This document shows, piece after piece, positions 18,631-27,712 of a stretch of 64,000 nt of DNA (position 1 is the stretch's first letter; each line of letters begins with the position of its first letter). The notes below the pieces were generated by a model. The model made no database searches and was not told the origin of the DNA. It was given only the letters and a program-made list of their open reading frames with translations. The position numbers and the translations under genes were made by a program. The stretch is from CAWFFV01 sp963814985 (lineage in GTDB: Bacteria; Chloroflexota; Ktedonobacteria; Ktedonobacterales; Ktedonobacteraceae): NCBI GenBank assembly GCA_963814985.1, contig CAWFFV010000013.1:62001-126000 (forward strand), in the 5' to 3' direction.

Positions 18631-19395
18631 ATGTCAGGTCATTCAAAATGGGCGCAGATTCGTCGCTCAAAGGGCGTCAATGATGCACGCCGTGGACAGT
18701 TATTTACCCGCCTGGGACGCGAAATCGTTGTAGCGGTACGCGAAGGTGGGAGTGGTGATCCTATCGCGAACTTCCGTTTGCGTATGGCAGTACAACATGC
18801 ACGTGACGCGAATATGCCAATGGATAACATTGAGCGAACTATTAAGCGCGCTCTGGGCGGGGCAGAAGGCAATAGCCTTGAAGAGATTACCTACGAAGGG
18901 TATGGCCCAGGCGGTACAGCAATCCTTGTACAAACACTGACGGAGAACCGCAATCGCACCGTCGCCGAGGTCCGCAATGCCTTCCACCGCAATGCTGGAA
19001 ATATGGGAGAAAGCGGTTGCGTAGATTGGCTCTTTGAGGCCAAGGGCGTGATCGAAGTAGAGCTACAGGGACATGATCCCGACGAACTCTCTCTGGAAGC
19101 TATCGATCTTGGAGCGGATGATGTTGAACCCACCAGCGCCGATGATGAGGTCTTGACCATTTACACAGACCCTTCGGATGTAGAGAAGGTTCGTCAGGCG
19201 CTTGAAGCCAAGAAATACAAGGTACTGAAGTCTGAAAGCGCGATGATTCCCAAGACCAGGATCGAACTGAGCGAAGAAAAGGTTGCCCATCAGGCTATTC
19301 GCTTGATTGAAAAGCTTGAGGATCTCGACGATGTTCAGAATGTCCACACCAATGCCGACTTCCCAGAGAAATTTGCCGCCTCCTACGAAGGCTAG
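18631..19395 (+). CDS. YebC/PmpR family protein
   Basis: A 254-residue protein with the family start GHSKWAQIRRSKGVNDARRG, followed by KLIREI-type helix GREIVVAVREGG and the acidic middle domain (GPGGTAILVQTLTENRNRT). YebC proteins bind DNA in some species; recent work also ties them to translation of proline stretches on the ribosome. The ATG has an AGGGGAG site. It precedes ruvC and ruvA, the usual yebC-ruvC-ruvA order in bacteria. Confidence 0.95.
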   Translation: MSGHSKWAQIRRSKGVNDARRGQLFTRLGREIVVAVREGGSGDPIANFRLRMAVQHARDANMPMDNIERTIKRALGGAEGNSLEEITYEGYGPGGTAILVQTLTENRNRTVAEVRNAFHRNAGNMGESGCVDWLFEAKGVIEVELQGHDPDELSLEAIDLGADDVEPTSADDEVLTIYTDPSDVEKVRQALEAKKYKVLKSESAMIPKTRIELSEEKVAHQAIRLIEKLEDLDDVQNVHTNADFPEKFAASYEG

Positions 19396-19531
19396 CTTGC
19401 TGAACAGAGGTTGAATAGTGATGTGACGGGCACCCTGGCTGAGGAATGTGAAGGGGTGCACGCAGTAAATATCCGGGAACTGCGTCACGCCCAACGTTCA
19501 TCACGACTAATGAGAGAGGATGTCACGTCAT

Positions 19532-20068
19532 ATGAGTAATGCGCACGGTCTCCCATTACCGGCTGGCCCTCGTGTTGCACTGGGTATCGATCCGGGTACC
19601 GCCATTGTCGGATACGCCGTGGTCATAGCAAGTGGGAATGAACTGAAAATGCTTGTGTGTGACGTTATCACAACGCCTGCAAAGATGCCTCTAGCAGAAC
19701 GATTACAACATATTTATACGGAGTTGAGCACTATCGTCGCTACCTACCAACCTCAAGAAGCAGCTATGGAAGAATTGTTCTTTGCCAAAAATGCGCGTAC
19801 CGCTATGACAGTTGGTCACGCACGCGGAGTGGCGATGCTTGCATTGGCAAATGGAGGTCTTTCTGTTGCTGAATACACACCTAAGCAGGTCAAACAGGCA
19901 GTAACAGGCTATGGCAGCGCCAATAAGGAGCAGGTAGGGGAAATGGTACGTATCTTGCTCAAGCTTGCTACAGTGCCACGTCCCGATGATGCCGCAGACG
20001 CAGCGGCCATCGCGATTTGCCATTTGAATACTATACCCTATAAGAGCCTGTTAGCAGATCAACGTTAA
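19532..20068 (+). CDS. ruvC: Holliday junction resolvase RuvC
   Basis: A 178-residue endonuclease that cuts Holliday junctions with RuvAB. Catalytic acids are visible in ALGIDPGTAIVGYAV (Asp), MEELFFAKNARTAM (Glu) and the C-terminal RPDDAADAAAIAICH (Asp-Asp). The ATG at 19532 is chosen because GAGAGAGGA ends 11 bases upstream; an ATG at 19520 lies directly on that site. It is followed after 150 bp by ruvA; ruvB is not in this window. Confidence 0.93.
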   Translation: MSNAHGLPLPAGPRVALGIDPGTAIVGYAVVIASGNELKMLVCDVITTPAKMPLAERLQHIYTELSTIVATYQPQEAAMEELFFAKNARTAMTVGHARGVAMLALANGGLSVAEYTPKQVKQAVTGYGSANKEQVGEMVRILLKLATVPRPDDAADAAAIAICHLNTIPYKSLLADQR

Positions 20069-20215
20069 TATCTTTCGTTCAAGCCCGAAGATATACAGTG
20101 AGGGGAGGTTGTGAACAATGCGGCGACTACTCCTATTCAGAAAGATGAAAAGTTACTCACAGCTACAACCAGGCGTTACTGCTTATAGCGACCAGAAGGG
20201 ACAGGGTTTGGGGCA

Positions 20216-20807
20216 ATGATTACCAGTATTCATGGAACACTTGAAGCCTGCCGGGTTGATCATGCAATCATACGTGTTGGAGGCTTCAGCATACGGGTTT
20301 TCGCTCCCTCCTCAACGCTCAATCGTCTGACCGAACCTGAGATGGAAGTCTCGCTCTTCACGCATTTTCATATGCGCGAGGATGGGATAGCACTCTATGG
20401 CTTTACCACCGAAGGGGATCGTAACGCTTTTGAGCAACTAATTGCAGTCAGCGGTGTGGGTCCAAAAGTCGCATTAGCGCTGCTTTCGGTTATGGATGCC
20501 CCAACACTCTATAAGGCGATTGCTGATGAGGATCAGCAACGTCTGGGATTGGCCCCAGGCGTTGGCAAAAAACTGGCAGCGCGTCTTGTCCTCGAGTTAA
20601 AAGGGAAACTTCCTTCGCTTACGGCAATCGGGGGTCCTATCACCTCTCCATCAGGCAGGATACAGGCAGAAGTGCTGGAGGCATTGATTGGCTTAGGCTA
20701 TACCAACGCAGAAGCACAAGCTGCTATTGCGAAAGATTCCGCAAGATCAGGCCATGACGTTAGAGCAACAGGTTACTTTTGCCCTGCGCACCTTCTCACG
20801 CCAATAA
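20216..20807 (+). CDS. ruvA: Holliday junction helicase subunit RuvA, frame broken near the 3' end
   Basis: RuvA binds the four-way junction and loads RuvB. The OB-fold N-terminus (MITSIHGTLEACRVDHAIIRVGG shown as MITSIHGTLE and AIIRVGG), the two helix-hairpin-helix motifs (VSGVGPKVALALLS, APGVGKKLAARLVLELKGK) and the start of domain III (EALIGLGYTNAEAQAA) are intact. The sequence GATTCCG at 20735-20741 carries one T too many: removing it gives KDPQDQAMTLEEQVTFALRTFSRQ in two parts, KDPQDQAM and TLEEQVTFALRTFSRQ, the normal RuvB-binding tail, ending at 20807. As sequenced, the frame instead runs to 20842 with an unrelated tail. A sequencing error is likely. Confidence 0.9.
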
Positions 20808-20841
20808 TGTATTTATTCAATATTTTATGTAGAGACTGTTA

Positions 20842-23097
20842 ATGACAACAGAAGAAAAATTACCTCTAGCATGCGCATTTGCTGTTTCTGTCCTGAAAGA
20901 GCGCGATTTAGACCCTGATGCAGTGCCTGAGGAGGCAATAGAGGCTGCACAATACCATATGGCGACATGTACATACTGTACGAGTGCCTCCGCTGCTCCC
21001 GACATTTCAGCGCCTCGCAAGAAGAGAAAAACGCGCCGTGCAGCAAAGCTAGAGCATGAAAACCAAACGAACCAGCAGACACTGCTCAATGAAACGGACC
21101 AGTTTTTTACAGGATCAGAAGAGGCAACACAACAAACGACGCCTTCGCAAGCCAAGACACTGGTCCTGACTGGTGTGGAGGGCGATCCTATTGATTGTCA
21201 GCAGTGTCGACAATTGCTGTCAGAGTATGCCGAAGCAATGGACAATGGGCAAGATGTGGCAGCACTGTATCCAGATGTGCAAGAACATCTCTTGAGTTGT
21301 GAGTCAGGTTGCCTGGTATTACTAGAACTGTGCAAACAAGAGGTCAAAGCAAATCGCAAATATCGCCGTCGTCCTGTACGCGATCCCTTCAGCGCAATTG
21401 GTTGGGCGCTCTCAGGCTTCTTTCGCACCGGACAGGTACCGATGTCACCTATGGCTCTCGCTTATGGAGTGCTGATCCTTATGGTGATCGTTGGATCACT
21501 GAGCGCCTCTATTGGCATCAACTGGTATGAAGCCATCTATCATCCTGTTAATCAGGCAGCTTTCATTCCTACGCCGGACGGTGTCGGGTTGAGTGATGGC
21601 CTTCACGTGTATGATGCTTGTAACCAGGCAAGCTATAATGACAAACGTGACGCAGCGCAAGCATTGCAGAATCACGATCTCTCTCAGGCCGATCGTTTAT
21701 TTACATCTGCGATGAAAGCTCCCCTGACGGATACGACGGGCTGCAATGGCGCGGAGGCTGCCATTTATCGTGAGAACTTGCACGTCCGCCAATCTGGACG
21801 CCCCTTTGGTATTGTCGTTGTAAGCTTTGATAGTGGCCCTGGTTACGCTAACCCACAAGGTGGCACAGATCGCCATATTCTTTATGCTCCCTATACCCAG
21901 GAATTGGTGGGAGCTTTTATTGGTCAACAGCAATACAATGCAACCCAGATGCAAACGTCAGGCGCACCCTTGCTTTATCTTGTGCTGGCTAACACCACAG
22001 GGGTTGAAACAGGGGCATTGCAGGTTGCCAACACAATTTCGTCTCTGGCCAGGGCCAGGGATCTACAAACATTTGGCCTGCTGGCAAGCGGCTCTCACCC
22101 GGTACTGTCCGTGCTGGGTCTGGGACCAGATAACCTGACACAAGTTGCCTTACCAGTTATGTGCCGTGCAGGTATACCGCTGATAGCTCCAACGGCAACA
22201 GGATTATTTCTCGTCGATCTCTTATCACAAACATCACTTTATCGTCACTGTGCATCAGGCTTTGCTTTTATTCGCTCCTCACCAGATGATGTACATCAGA
22301 GTTCGTTTGGGGCCTCTTATGCCTATAAGAAACTGAACGTACACAATGCAGCTATCTTCTATGATCCTGGCAGTCCATCATCAAAAGGTTCTGCACAAGG
22401 CTTCATTGATAGCTTTTCAAAGTTTCCCAAAGCGCATATTGTGGCTCAGGAGACAGCAGTCGCCACTAACTTGCTTGACAACAATAGTCGCCCTCAAGCC
22501 TCACGTGATGATCTGCTAGCAGGGTTAAATGACGCATTAACCACCAAACCTGATCTGATCTTTGCTCCCCTACTTACCAATGATGTCATTACACTGGCTC
22601 AGGCAATCTCCCGTCTACCACGAGATCAACAACCGATCTTGATGATTGGGGGAGAGTTTGTACAACCAGGGGCTTTACAAGGATTAGTGCAGTGGGCACG
22701 TCAACAACAACTATCCTTGCCACGTGTGTTCGTTTCCCTGTCTTCCGCTGCCCGCCCTCCAACAGAAGGCGATTGGCAGAAGCAATTCTATGCTAGCTTC
22801 TGTACTTCGTTTGCGACACCGGGGAGCTTCTGTAGTGGTGCTGCAGCCCTTGACCAGGGAGCACTCCTTTTTGCCGATGGTATTCAGATGATAGTACAAG
22901 GAATGGGGTCTATAACGGATGCCAGCCAATTCCCAACGACGGCACAACTTATCCAGCATATCAGTGCTGAAAAGTTCACAGGGGTCAGTGCCCCAATTAC
23001 GTTACATCTACAAGATAATGTAGTGGTCACAAATACAATGGCACAACCCATGATCCTGGGTATCCAGCAAGATGGTAGCATCCAGATCGTAGGTTAA
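20842..23097 (+). CDS. Membrane-tethered receptor-type ligand-binding protein with zinc-finger-like N-terminus
   Basis: A 751-residue protein. Residues 1-170 contain Cys pairs (HMATCTYCTSA, DCQQCRQLL, HLLSCESGCLVLLELC) like the zinc-binding anti-sigma or mycothiol-system fold. One membrane segment lies at about 205-230 (MALAYGVLILMVIVGSL). A TPR-like linker follows (SQADRLFTSAMKAPL). Residues 320-750 are a Peripla_BP_6-type fold: LAYGV-type strands, FGLLASGSHPVLSVLG, IPLIAPTATG, NAAIFYDPGSPSSKGSAQGF and PILMIGGEF. The ligand-binding part would face outside, and the Cys-rich part would face the cytoplasm, suggesting signal sensing. The start overlaps the stop of the frame-shifted ruvA reading but is 34 bp beyond the corrected one. 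A decayed relative is at 9455-11426. Confidence 0.7.
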   Translation: MTTEEKLPLACAFAVSVLKERDLDPDAVPEEAIEAAQYHMATCTYCTSASAAPDISAPRKKRKTRRAAKLEHENQTNQQTLLNETDQFFTGSEEATQQTTPSQAKTLVLTGVEGDPIDCQQCRQLLSEYAEAMDNGQDVAALYPDVQEHLLSCESGCLVLLELCKQEVKANRKYRRRPVRDPFSAIGWALSGFFRTGQVPMSPMALAYGVLILMVIVGSLSASIGINWYEAIYHPVNQAAFIPTPDGVGLSDGLHVYDACNQASYNDKRDAAQALQNHDLSQADRLFTSAMKAPLTDTTGCNGAEAAIYRENLHVRQSGRPFGIVVVSFDSGPGYANPQGGTDRHILYAPYTQELVGAFIGQQQYNATQMQTSGAPLLYLVLANTTGVETGALQVANTISSLARARDLQTFGLLASGSHPVLSVLGLGPDNLTQVALPVMCRAGIPLIAPTATGLFLVDLLSQTSLYRHCASGFAFIRSSPDDVHQSSFGASYAYKKLNVHNAAIFYDPGSPSSKGSAQGFIDSFSKFPKAHIVAQETAVATNLLDNNSRPQASRDDLLAGLNDALTTKPDLIFAPLLTNDVITLAQAISRLPRDQQPILMIGGEFVQPGALQGLVQWARQQQLSLPRVFVSLSSAARPPTEGDWQKQFYASFCTSFATPGSFCSGAAALDQGALLFADGIQMIVQGMGSITDASQFPTTAQLIQHISAEKFTGVSAPITLHLQDNVVVTNTMAQPMILGIQQDGSIQIVG

Positions 23098-23099
23098 AT

Positions 23100-23162
23100 A
23101 ATCGCATAATGAGTGATCATGAGTTTTTGTTCCAAAAACTCATGATCACTCATTATGCGATT
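23100..23162. terminator. Perfect 29-bp bidirectional terminator
   Basis: Arms 23100-23128 and 23134-23162 are perfectly complementary around the loop GTTCC. It serves the plus-strand receptor gene and the convergent thiL; the last codons and stop of thiL lie inside the right arm. Confidence 0.85.
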
Positions 23163-24180
23163 TCAAATGATCCCAACTTTGCACCTCTAATACTTCCTCA
23201 TGCCCATCAGGATGTACTAATTTCATACCCTCATCAAATGCACAAATTGTGCCAATCGCAGTAACAGGGGTGCCTGTAGCCAACTGTACTGCATCAATCA
23301 CGGCACGTTCGTTCCCTGGAGAAACGGTGAAAAGGAGTTCATAGTCTTCTCCGCCATGCAACGCCCAGGATAAGGGGACACATCCCGCACTGGCCGCAAC
23401 AGCACAAATAGACGACGAGAGTGGAATGAGAGCCACTTCGATACATGCACCCACTTTGCTACGTTCACACAGATGCCCAAGATCACCGCTTAGCCCATCG
23501 CTAATATCCAGCATGGCCGTTACCATATCTGGTCCCAGACGGCTAAGGATACGTCCTTCACGAATACGAGGTTGAGGGGTTCGATGGCGCTCCTGTACAA
23601 TTGTTTGCGGATCGTGCAGATAATGCTGATCAGGATGAAGAAGAGTATACAAGCCCGCAGCAGAGTCGCCAGGGGTTCCGGTAACGCAGAGTATATCACC
23701 TTCTCTGGCACCATCGCGTGTCAGGGCATGTCCTCGTTCGACCGTACCAAGAAGGGTAATATCGATGATCAATTGCTCAGCATTGCCAGTTGCAGCAATA
23801 TTCCCACCAACAATGGCAGTCATGTACAATTCTGCTTCTTGACGCAAACCGGTATAGATACCTTCGACAACTGTAAGGGGCAGTTGGGAAGGTAAAATGA
23901 GCGAGACCAGCGCATAACGGGGTACTCCTCCCATAGCGGCGATATCGCTCAGATTGATTGCGAGAGCTTTACGCCCAATCTGTTCAGGAGTAGAGGTTTG
24001 CAGAGTAAAATGTACTCCCTCGACCTGACTATCACAGGTCGTAAGCAGCAGCGTATCGCCATTGAGATCGAGAATGGCACAATCATCACCCACACCCAGG
24101 ATAACATCCTTGCGAGTTGTCAGTCCCCTGGTGAGCCGTGCGATCAGGTCAAATTCTCCCAGAGCGGTAATATCCATCAT
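23146..24180 (-). CDS. thiL: Thiamine-monophosphate kinase ThiL
   Basis: A 344-residue enzyme that phosphorylates thiamine monophosphate to the diphosphate. Family features are GEFDLIARLT at the N-terminus, GVGDDCAILDL, the metal-binding TTCDSQVEGVHF, AINLSDIAAMGGVP and GGNIAATG, then MLDISDGLSGDLGHL and HGGEDYELLFTV. Length and motifs match the family. The stop codon is encoded in the right arm of a terminator hairpin, so the C-terminal HNE residues are constrained by the stem. Confidence 0.95.
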   Translation of the reverse strand: MMDITALGEFDLIARLTRGLTTRKDVILGVGDDCAILDLNGDTLLLTTCDSQVEGVHFTLQTSTPEQIGRKALAINLSDIAAMGGVPRYALVSLILPSQLPLTVVEGIYTGLRQEAELYMTAIVGGNIAATGNAEQLIIDITLLGTVERGHALTRDGAREGDILCVTGTPGDSAAGLYTLLHPDQHYLHDPQTIVQERHRTPQPRIREGRILSRLGPDMVTAMLDISDGLSGDLGHLCERSKVGACIEVALIPLSSSICAVAASAGCVPLSWALHGGEDYELLFTVSPGNERAVIDAVQLATGTPVTAIGTICAFDEGMKLVHPDGHEEVLEVQSWDHLKSHNE

Positions 24181-24269
24181 TGCCCTTGCTTTGCAAGTAA
24201 GCTTATGCTATTCTATTTACATCTTACCACACCCTTGATTTCTAAAGAAAGCCAGCATTACGAATAAAC

Positions 24270-24944
24270 ATGGAACTACTGGTCGTCACGTTAGCATCTA
24301 CCAGACCTGGCAAGGATGCTGAGACATTGGCACATATACGCCTGATATCAGATACTGTACACAACGCATTTGGGCTTGTCACCTCACGTTTCTACCGCAG
24401 CTGGGGAAAAGATTCGTACTATCTCATCCTCACAACCTGGGACGATGAAGAAAGTTGGCGCAAGGCCCAGGAGCGACATAACCCGAAGCAACTTTTACTG
24501 GCGTCTGCAGCAGAATTCCTTACCGCGCCACCAGAGCAATGGTTAATGCGCTATCTTTGGGGTTATAGCCGCCCGGCAGTCACACCCATTCTAGCAACAG
24601 CACAGATAAGCATCATCCGTCCGGACCATGTCGAGTTTGCCCAGCAAGGGTGGATCAAAGGGTTACGGAGTCAGACAACGCAACCAACACTCGCTTTTGC
24701 TTTTTTGGCCCGAGGAGTATACGAAGAAAACGCGCCTCCTCCTACCAAAATACCTGTGGCTCAGCAGAGTACCCCAGTGCCAGCAGATACCTCCACACCC
24801 CAGGGTCCTGTCCTCTTGAATCTCTTTAGCTGGGAAAGCGAAAATGATCGCGAAGAGTTTTATGCTGACCCCAATTATCAGGCGATCAATAGATTGTCCA
24901 GCACAGTGGGAATCGTGAAAACGCTCCCACTTGAGCCGATGTGA
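24270..24944 (+). CDS. Antibiotic biosynthesis monooxygenase-like (ABM) protein
   Basis: A 224-residue protein with what looks like two dimeric alpha/beta-barrel repeats. The first is near the N-terminus (LVVTLASTRPGKDAETLAH, SRFYRSWGKDSYYLILTTWDDEESW), given here in parts. The second starts near residue 110 (ATAQISIIRP) and ends with LLNLFSWESENDREEFYADP. A Pro-rich linker interrupts it at about 155-185. The fold is used by small monooxygenases and heme-degrading enzymes, but no catalytic residues can be named, so function is open. Convergent with the gene at 24960. Confidence 0.55.
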   Translation: MELLVVTLASTRPGKDAETLAHIRLISDTVHNAFGLVTSRFYRSWGKDSYYLILTTWDDEESWRKAQERHNPKQLLLASAAEFLTAPPEQWLMRYLWGYSRPAVTPILATAQISIIRPDHVEFAQQGWIKGLRSQTTQPTLAFAFLARGVYEENAPPPTKIPVAQQSTPVPADTSTPQGPVLLNLFSWESENDREEFYADPNYQAINRLSSTVGIVKTLPLEPM

Positions 24945-24959
24945 AAGAGGCACACCTTG

Positions 24960-25394
24960 CTAATCGGACGAGGTTTCGGCAACAGGCCTATCATAGTATT
25001 TTTTCAGTTCTGCCTGTAAGAATGCCCGGTCCGCCCACATAGAGCTTGTGAAGGTATGGTACTCTCCATCACATTGGGGAGCAAGACTGCTACATTTGAG
25101 ATGAGGATTGAGCCTGAAACGAATTGTATTCCCCCTGACCTCAACCCAAATATGACGTAGCGTATAACCTGTACCCCATTTAAAAAGAATCAGAAAATCA
25201 TATTCCTCAAAGCGCCCACGTCCTTTGAGCAGATTTTTATTTATTCCCTGGAGCATCTCCGCAAGCCCGCTCTCCCGTAAGACATGCTTCACATTCTCAC
25301 GTATTGCCAGACGTCTGGCCTCTTGCTCTTTCTGATCCAGATTATACTCTATCTCTTGCTCTTTTCCATCATGTTCTTGAGTCGTAGGGATCAC
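24960..25394 (-). CDS. Hypothetical protein (144 residues)
   Basis: A soluble protein starting at GTG after GGGAAAGAG. The N-terminal 45 residues are charged and helical (DQKEQEARRLAIRENVKHVL); the rest is predicted beta-rich with basic and aromatic residues (YDFLILFKWGTGYTLRHIWVEVRG). No family recognised. It lies 11 bp downstream of the GGDEF regulator gene, in the same direction, so the two are probably cotranscribed. Confidence 0.6.
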   Translation of the reverse strand: MIPTTQEHDGKEQEIEYNLDQKEQEARRLAIRENVKHVLRESGLAEMLQGINKNLLKGRGRFEEYDFLILFKWGTGYTLRHIWVEVRGNTIRFRLNPHLKCSSLAPQCDGEYHTFTSSMWADRAFLQAELKKYYDRPVAETSSD

Positions 25395-25405
25395 CTCTTT
25401 CCCGT

Positions 25406-26434
25406 TTACTTAAACTCTGCGAGTACGTCCTCTTCTAAAAAGTGAAATAACTTGTGACCAGGGTGATAAGAGGATGAAAGGTACGAGAGATGGGAATCGT
25501 TTTGACGAGGTTCGTTCCATTGTGACGAGATATGGAAAACATTATTAGAAGAGTGCTTGGCATGGCGCTTCGCTTCGGCCATCAGCGTCCCAATCTCATC
25601 AACGGTATGTGAACAACACACCTGATCACTCACAATGCCGATTGACAAAGATACCAGGGGAAACTGATAGGGGCGTCCTTTGCGATCAAGACCACTAATC
25701 GATCCGCGTTCCAAATCTTCTCGTCGATAGAACACCACACTCTCTTTTTTATACTGTGCCAGAATATGCCGGCAGAGCGTTTTCGCACGATCCGGGGTGG
25801 TTATAATCACAAAATCATCGCCTCCCACATGACCTACAAAATCGTCGGTATTGCCGTAGTCATAGGTAACCCGCTGACAGATATTCCCAACGAGGAGAAT
25901 CATATTGTTGCCAGCCAGGAAACCATAGACATCATTAAACGCTTTAAAGTTACCAAGATCAAGATAGAGAATGCTCCAGGGCTCTGAGCTATTCAGCTTG
26001 TAGTCGATAGCACGCTCAAGTTGTAAACCACCGGGAAGTTGTGTGAGTGGGGAAAGAGAACTTTGTTGCACGCGGCAAAGCTGTCTGCGTACATGTGCCA
26101 ACAGTTCATCTTTGGCAAACGGCTTGGAGATATAGCCATCAGCCCCTAACTCTAAAATATGCACTTTATCAGCTAGAGAATGGTTAGCGCTCAGCACGAT
26201 GATAGGAATATGTATACTTTTGGGATGATCGCGCAAGCGTCGAAGTACTTCGTAACCATCAAAGCCAAAATACATCAGATCAATGATGATGAGAGAGGGT
26301 GTTTCACGCAAAGCAAACTGTACAGCATCTTCGCCTTTGAGGACCACAACTATCCGATGTTCTTCGATCCCCTGAGTTTCTTTGAGCAATCCCGCCACTA
26401 ACCCTTCACCCTCGACGACTAAAATGCTGGACAT
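25406..26434 (-). CDS. Response regulator with GGDEF domain
   Basis: A 342-residue protein. Residues 1-120 are a receiver domain: the phosphorylation Asp is in LIIIDLMYFGFDGYEVLRRL (parts LIIIDLM and GFDGYEVLRRL), the Thr/Ser switch in IIVLSANHS and the Lys in GYISKPFAKDELL. The usual acidic pair after the first strand is altered to VEGEG, losing one acid. Residues 145-310 are a diguanylate cyclase domain with YLDLGNFKAFND and the active-site loop reading GGDDF, a known variant of GGDEF. An I-site RxxD could not be placed with confidence. It should make cyclic di-GMP in answer to a partner kinase, which is not adjacent. Confidence 0.85.
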   Translation of the reverse strand: MSSILVVEGEGLVAGLLKETQGIEEHRIVVVLKGEDAVQFALRETPSLIIIDLMYFGFDGYEVLRRLRDHPKSIHIPIIVLSANHSLADKVHILELGADGYISKPFAKDELLAHVRRQLCRVQQSSLSPLTQLPGGLQLERAIDYKLNSSEPWSILYLDLGNFKAFNDVYGFLAGNNMILLVGNICQRVTYDYGNTDDFVGHVGGDDFVIITTPDRAKTLCRHILAQYKKESVVFYRREDLERGSISGLDRKGRPYQFPLVSLSIGIVSDQVCCSHTVDEIGTLMAEAKRHAKHSSNNVFHISSQWNEPRQNDSHLSYLSSSYHPGHKLFHFLEEDVLAEFK

Positions 26435-27037
26435 GTGGATTCCTGCCTCTACATTTCACTATGTACACTGAGTATACCTCACGAAGTTTCTCTTTGAACC
26501 ACAATCTTGAGAACTGATGAATGTTGGAAGTGGTTCGCGAGATAACGAGATTCGTTTTCTTTACTTGCATCTATACACACATACAACAGTACAACGTACA
26601 AAAATATTACTTTTGACCATCAGGCACTTTAAAAGTAAAAAGTACCGACCTTGTACAAAATAGTTGTTGTAACAGAAGGCATCTCGATCCTTTGCATAAC
26701 CTTCCGGTGTACGCGCTTCACGAACAAGAAGCTGATGAAACCCTTCCCTCCAAAGACTGCGGTGTCAAAAAAGGGGAACAATATGATACCAATATGGTTT
26801 AAAATAGGTAAACATATGTCATATTCAGTATAACACTCTTCGAAGGACATGCATAGGTTTTGTTATACAAATTTATACAGCACATAAAAATTGATCATGT
26901 ATCTTCTATAACATTACTTTTCAGGTAGCTTTCTGGTGAACTTCACACGTTTTTACGCACGAAAGTTGACGCCCGGCTTTTCCTGAGATAATATAAGGAA
27001 GATGTTGCGACCCCGGAGGATAACAGAAGGATATAGT
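26435..27037. other. Intergenic region, 600 bp
   Basis: Between divergent genes. Two short overlapping open frames on opposite strands (around 26629-26850) have no ribosome site and no recognisable content. The sequence is AT-rich in its second half and probably holds promoters for both flanking genes; none stood out. Confidence 0.4.
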
Positions 27038-27709
27038 ATGTTCTCATCAGCACAGGCCGAACAATCAATTACATTTCAGAGTAAAGGGCAACCTGCATTT
27101 CTCCTGGAAGGAGTCGTGCATGCACCAGCCAAAGTACAACATGCTCCCGTGATCGTGCTCTGTCACCCTCAACCAGCAAGCAGTGATATGAATGATTTAC
27201 TTACAGTTGCGCTGGCAAAGAGTTTGGCCCAGGCGGGTATGATAGCATTACGCTTCAATTTTCGCGGAGTAGGGAAAAGCCAGGGACAACAAACAGACGG
27301 TCGTCTAGAGCCTCTCGACCTTTCAGGAGCTATCGATACTATTCTGACATATCCAGGAGCAAATCCGGCCAAACTCTGTGTTATTGGGCATGGTTTTGGT
27401 GCCTATACCGCGCTCTTATACGCCCCCTTTGATGTACGGGTACGCACTATTGTAGCCATCAGTTTGCCCCTCTTCCGAGCAGCTGGTGGATTTCCAAAAC
27501 TTTTTGAGCGTCCGAAATTATTTGTCACGGGTGAATTTGATGAGTTGTGTCCTCTCTATAAGCTTGAACCCTTCGTTGAGCAACAAACAGGTCACAAAGG
27601 TATCAAAGTCGTTACTGGGGCACGCCACCTGATGCAAGGATATGAAGAAGCGGCTATTACCGCCATTATGAAATATATGAGGACGTGGGCAGATATGCCC
27701 GGAGTGTGA
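27038..27709 (+). CDS. Alpha/beta hydrolase-fold protein lacking the nucleophile serine
   Basis: A 223-residue protein like COG2945 or dienelactone-type hydrolases: PVIVLCHPQPASSDMND, IALRFNFRGVGKSQG (parts IALRFNFRG and VGKSQG), GEFDELCPL for the acid and GARHLMQG for the histidine. The elbow reads VIGHGFGAYTALLYA, with Gly where the catalytic Ser normally sits in G-x-S-x-G. It is therefore either inactive as a hydrolase or uses another residue. The ATG at 27038 has AGAAGGA six bases upstream; an ATG at 27002 is possible. It overlaps the XPB helicase start almost exactly (stop at 27707-27709, next ATG 27713), suggesting cotranslation. Confidence 0.75.
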   Translation: MFSSAQAEQSITFQSKGQPAFLLEGVVHAPAKVQHAPVIVLCHPQPASSDMNDLLTVALAKSLAQAGMIALRFNFRGVGKSQGQQTDGRLEPLDLSGAIDTILTYPGANPAKLCVIGHGFGAYTALLYAPFDVRVRTIVAISLPLFRAAGGFPKLFERPKLFVTGEFDELCPLYKLEPFVEQQTGHKGIKVVTGARHLMQGYEEAAITAIMKYMRTWADMPGV

Positions 27710-27712
27710 GTT

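Noticed and set aside
20118..20219. A 33-residue frame overlapping the ruvA ATG by ATGA
   Set aside because: It has no convincing ribosome site, and an alternative 25-codon frame overlaps it. Neither looks like a known leader.
26629..26850. Short open frames on both strands between the GGDEF gene and the hydrolase-like gene
   Set aside because: No ribosome site, low complexity, and overlap between strands.
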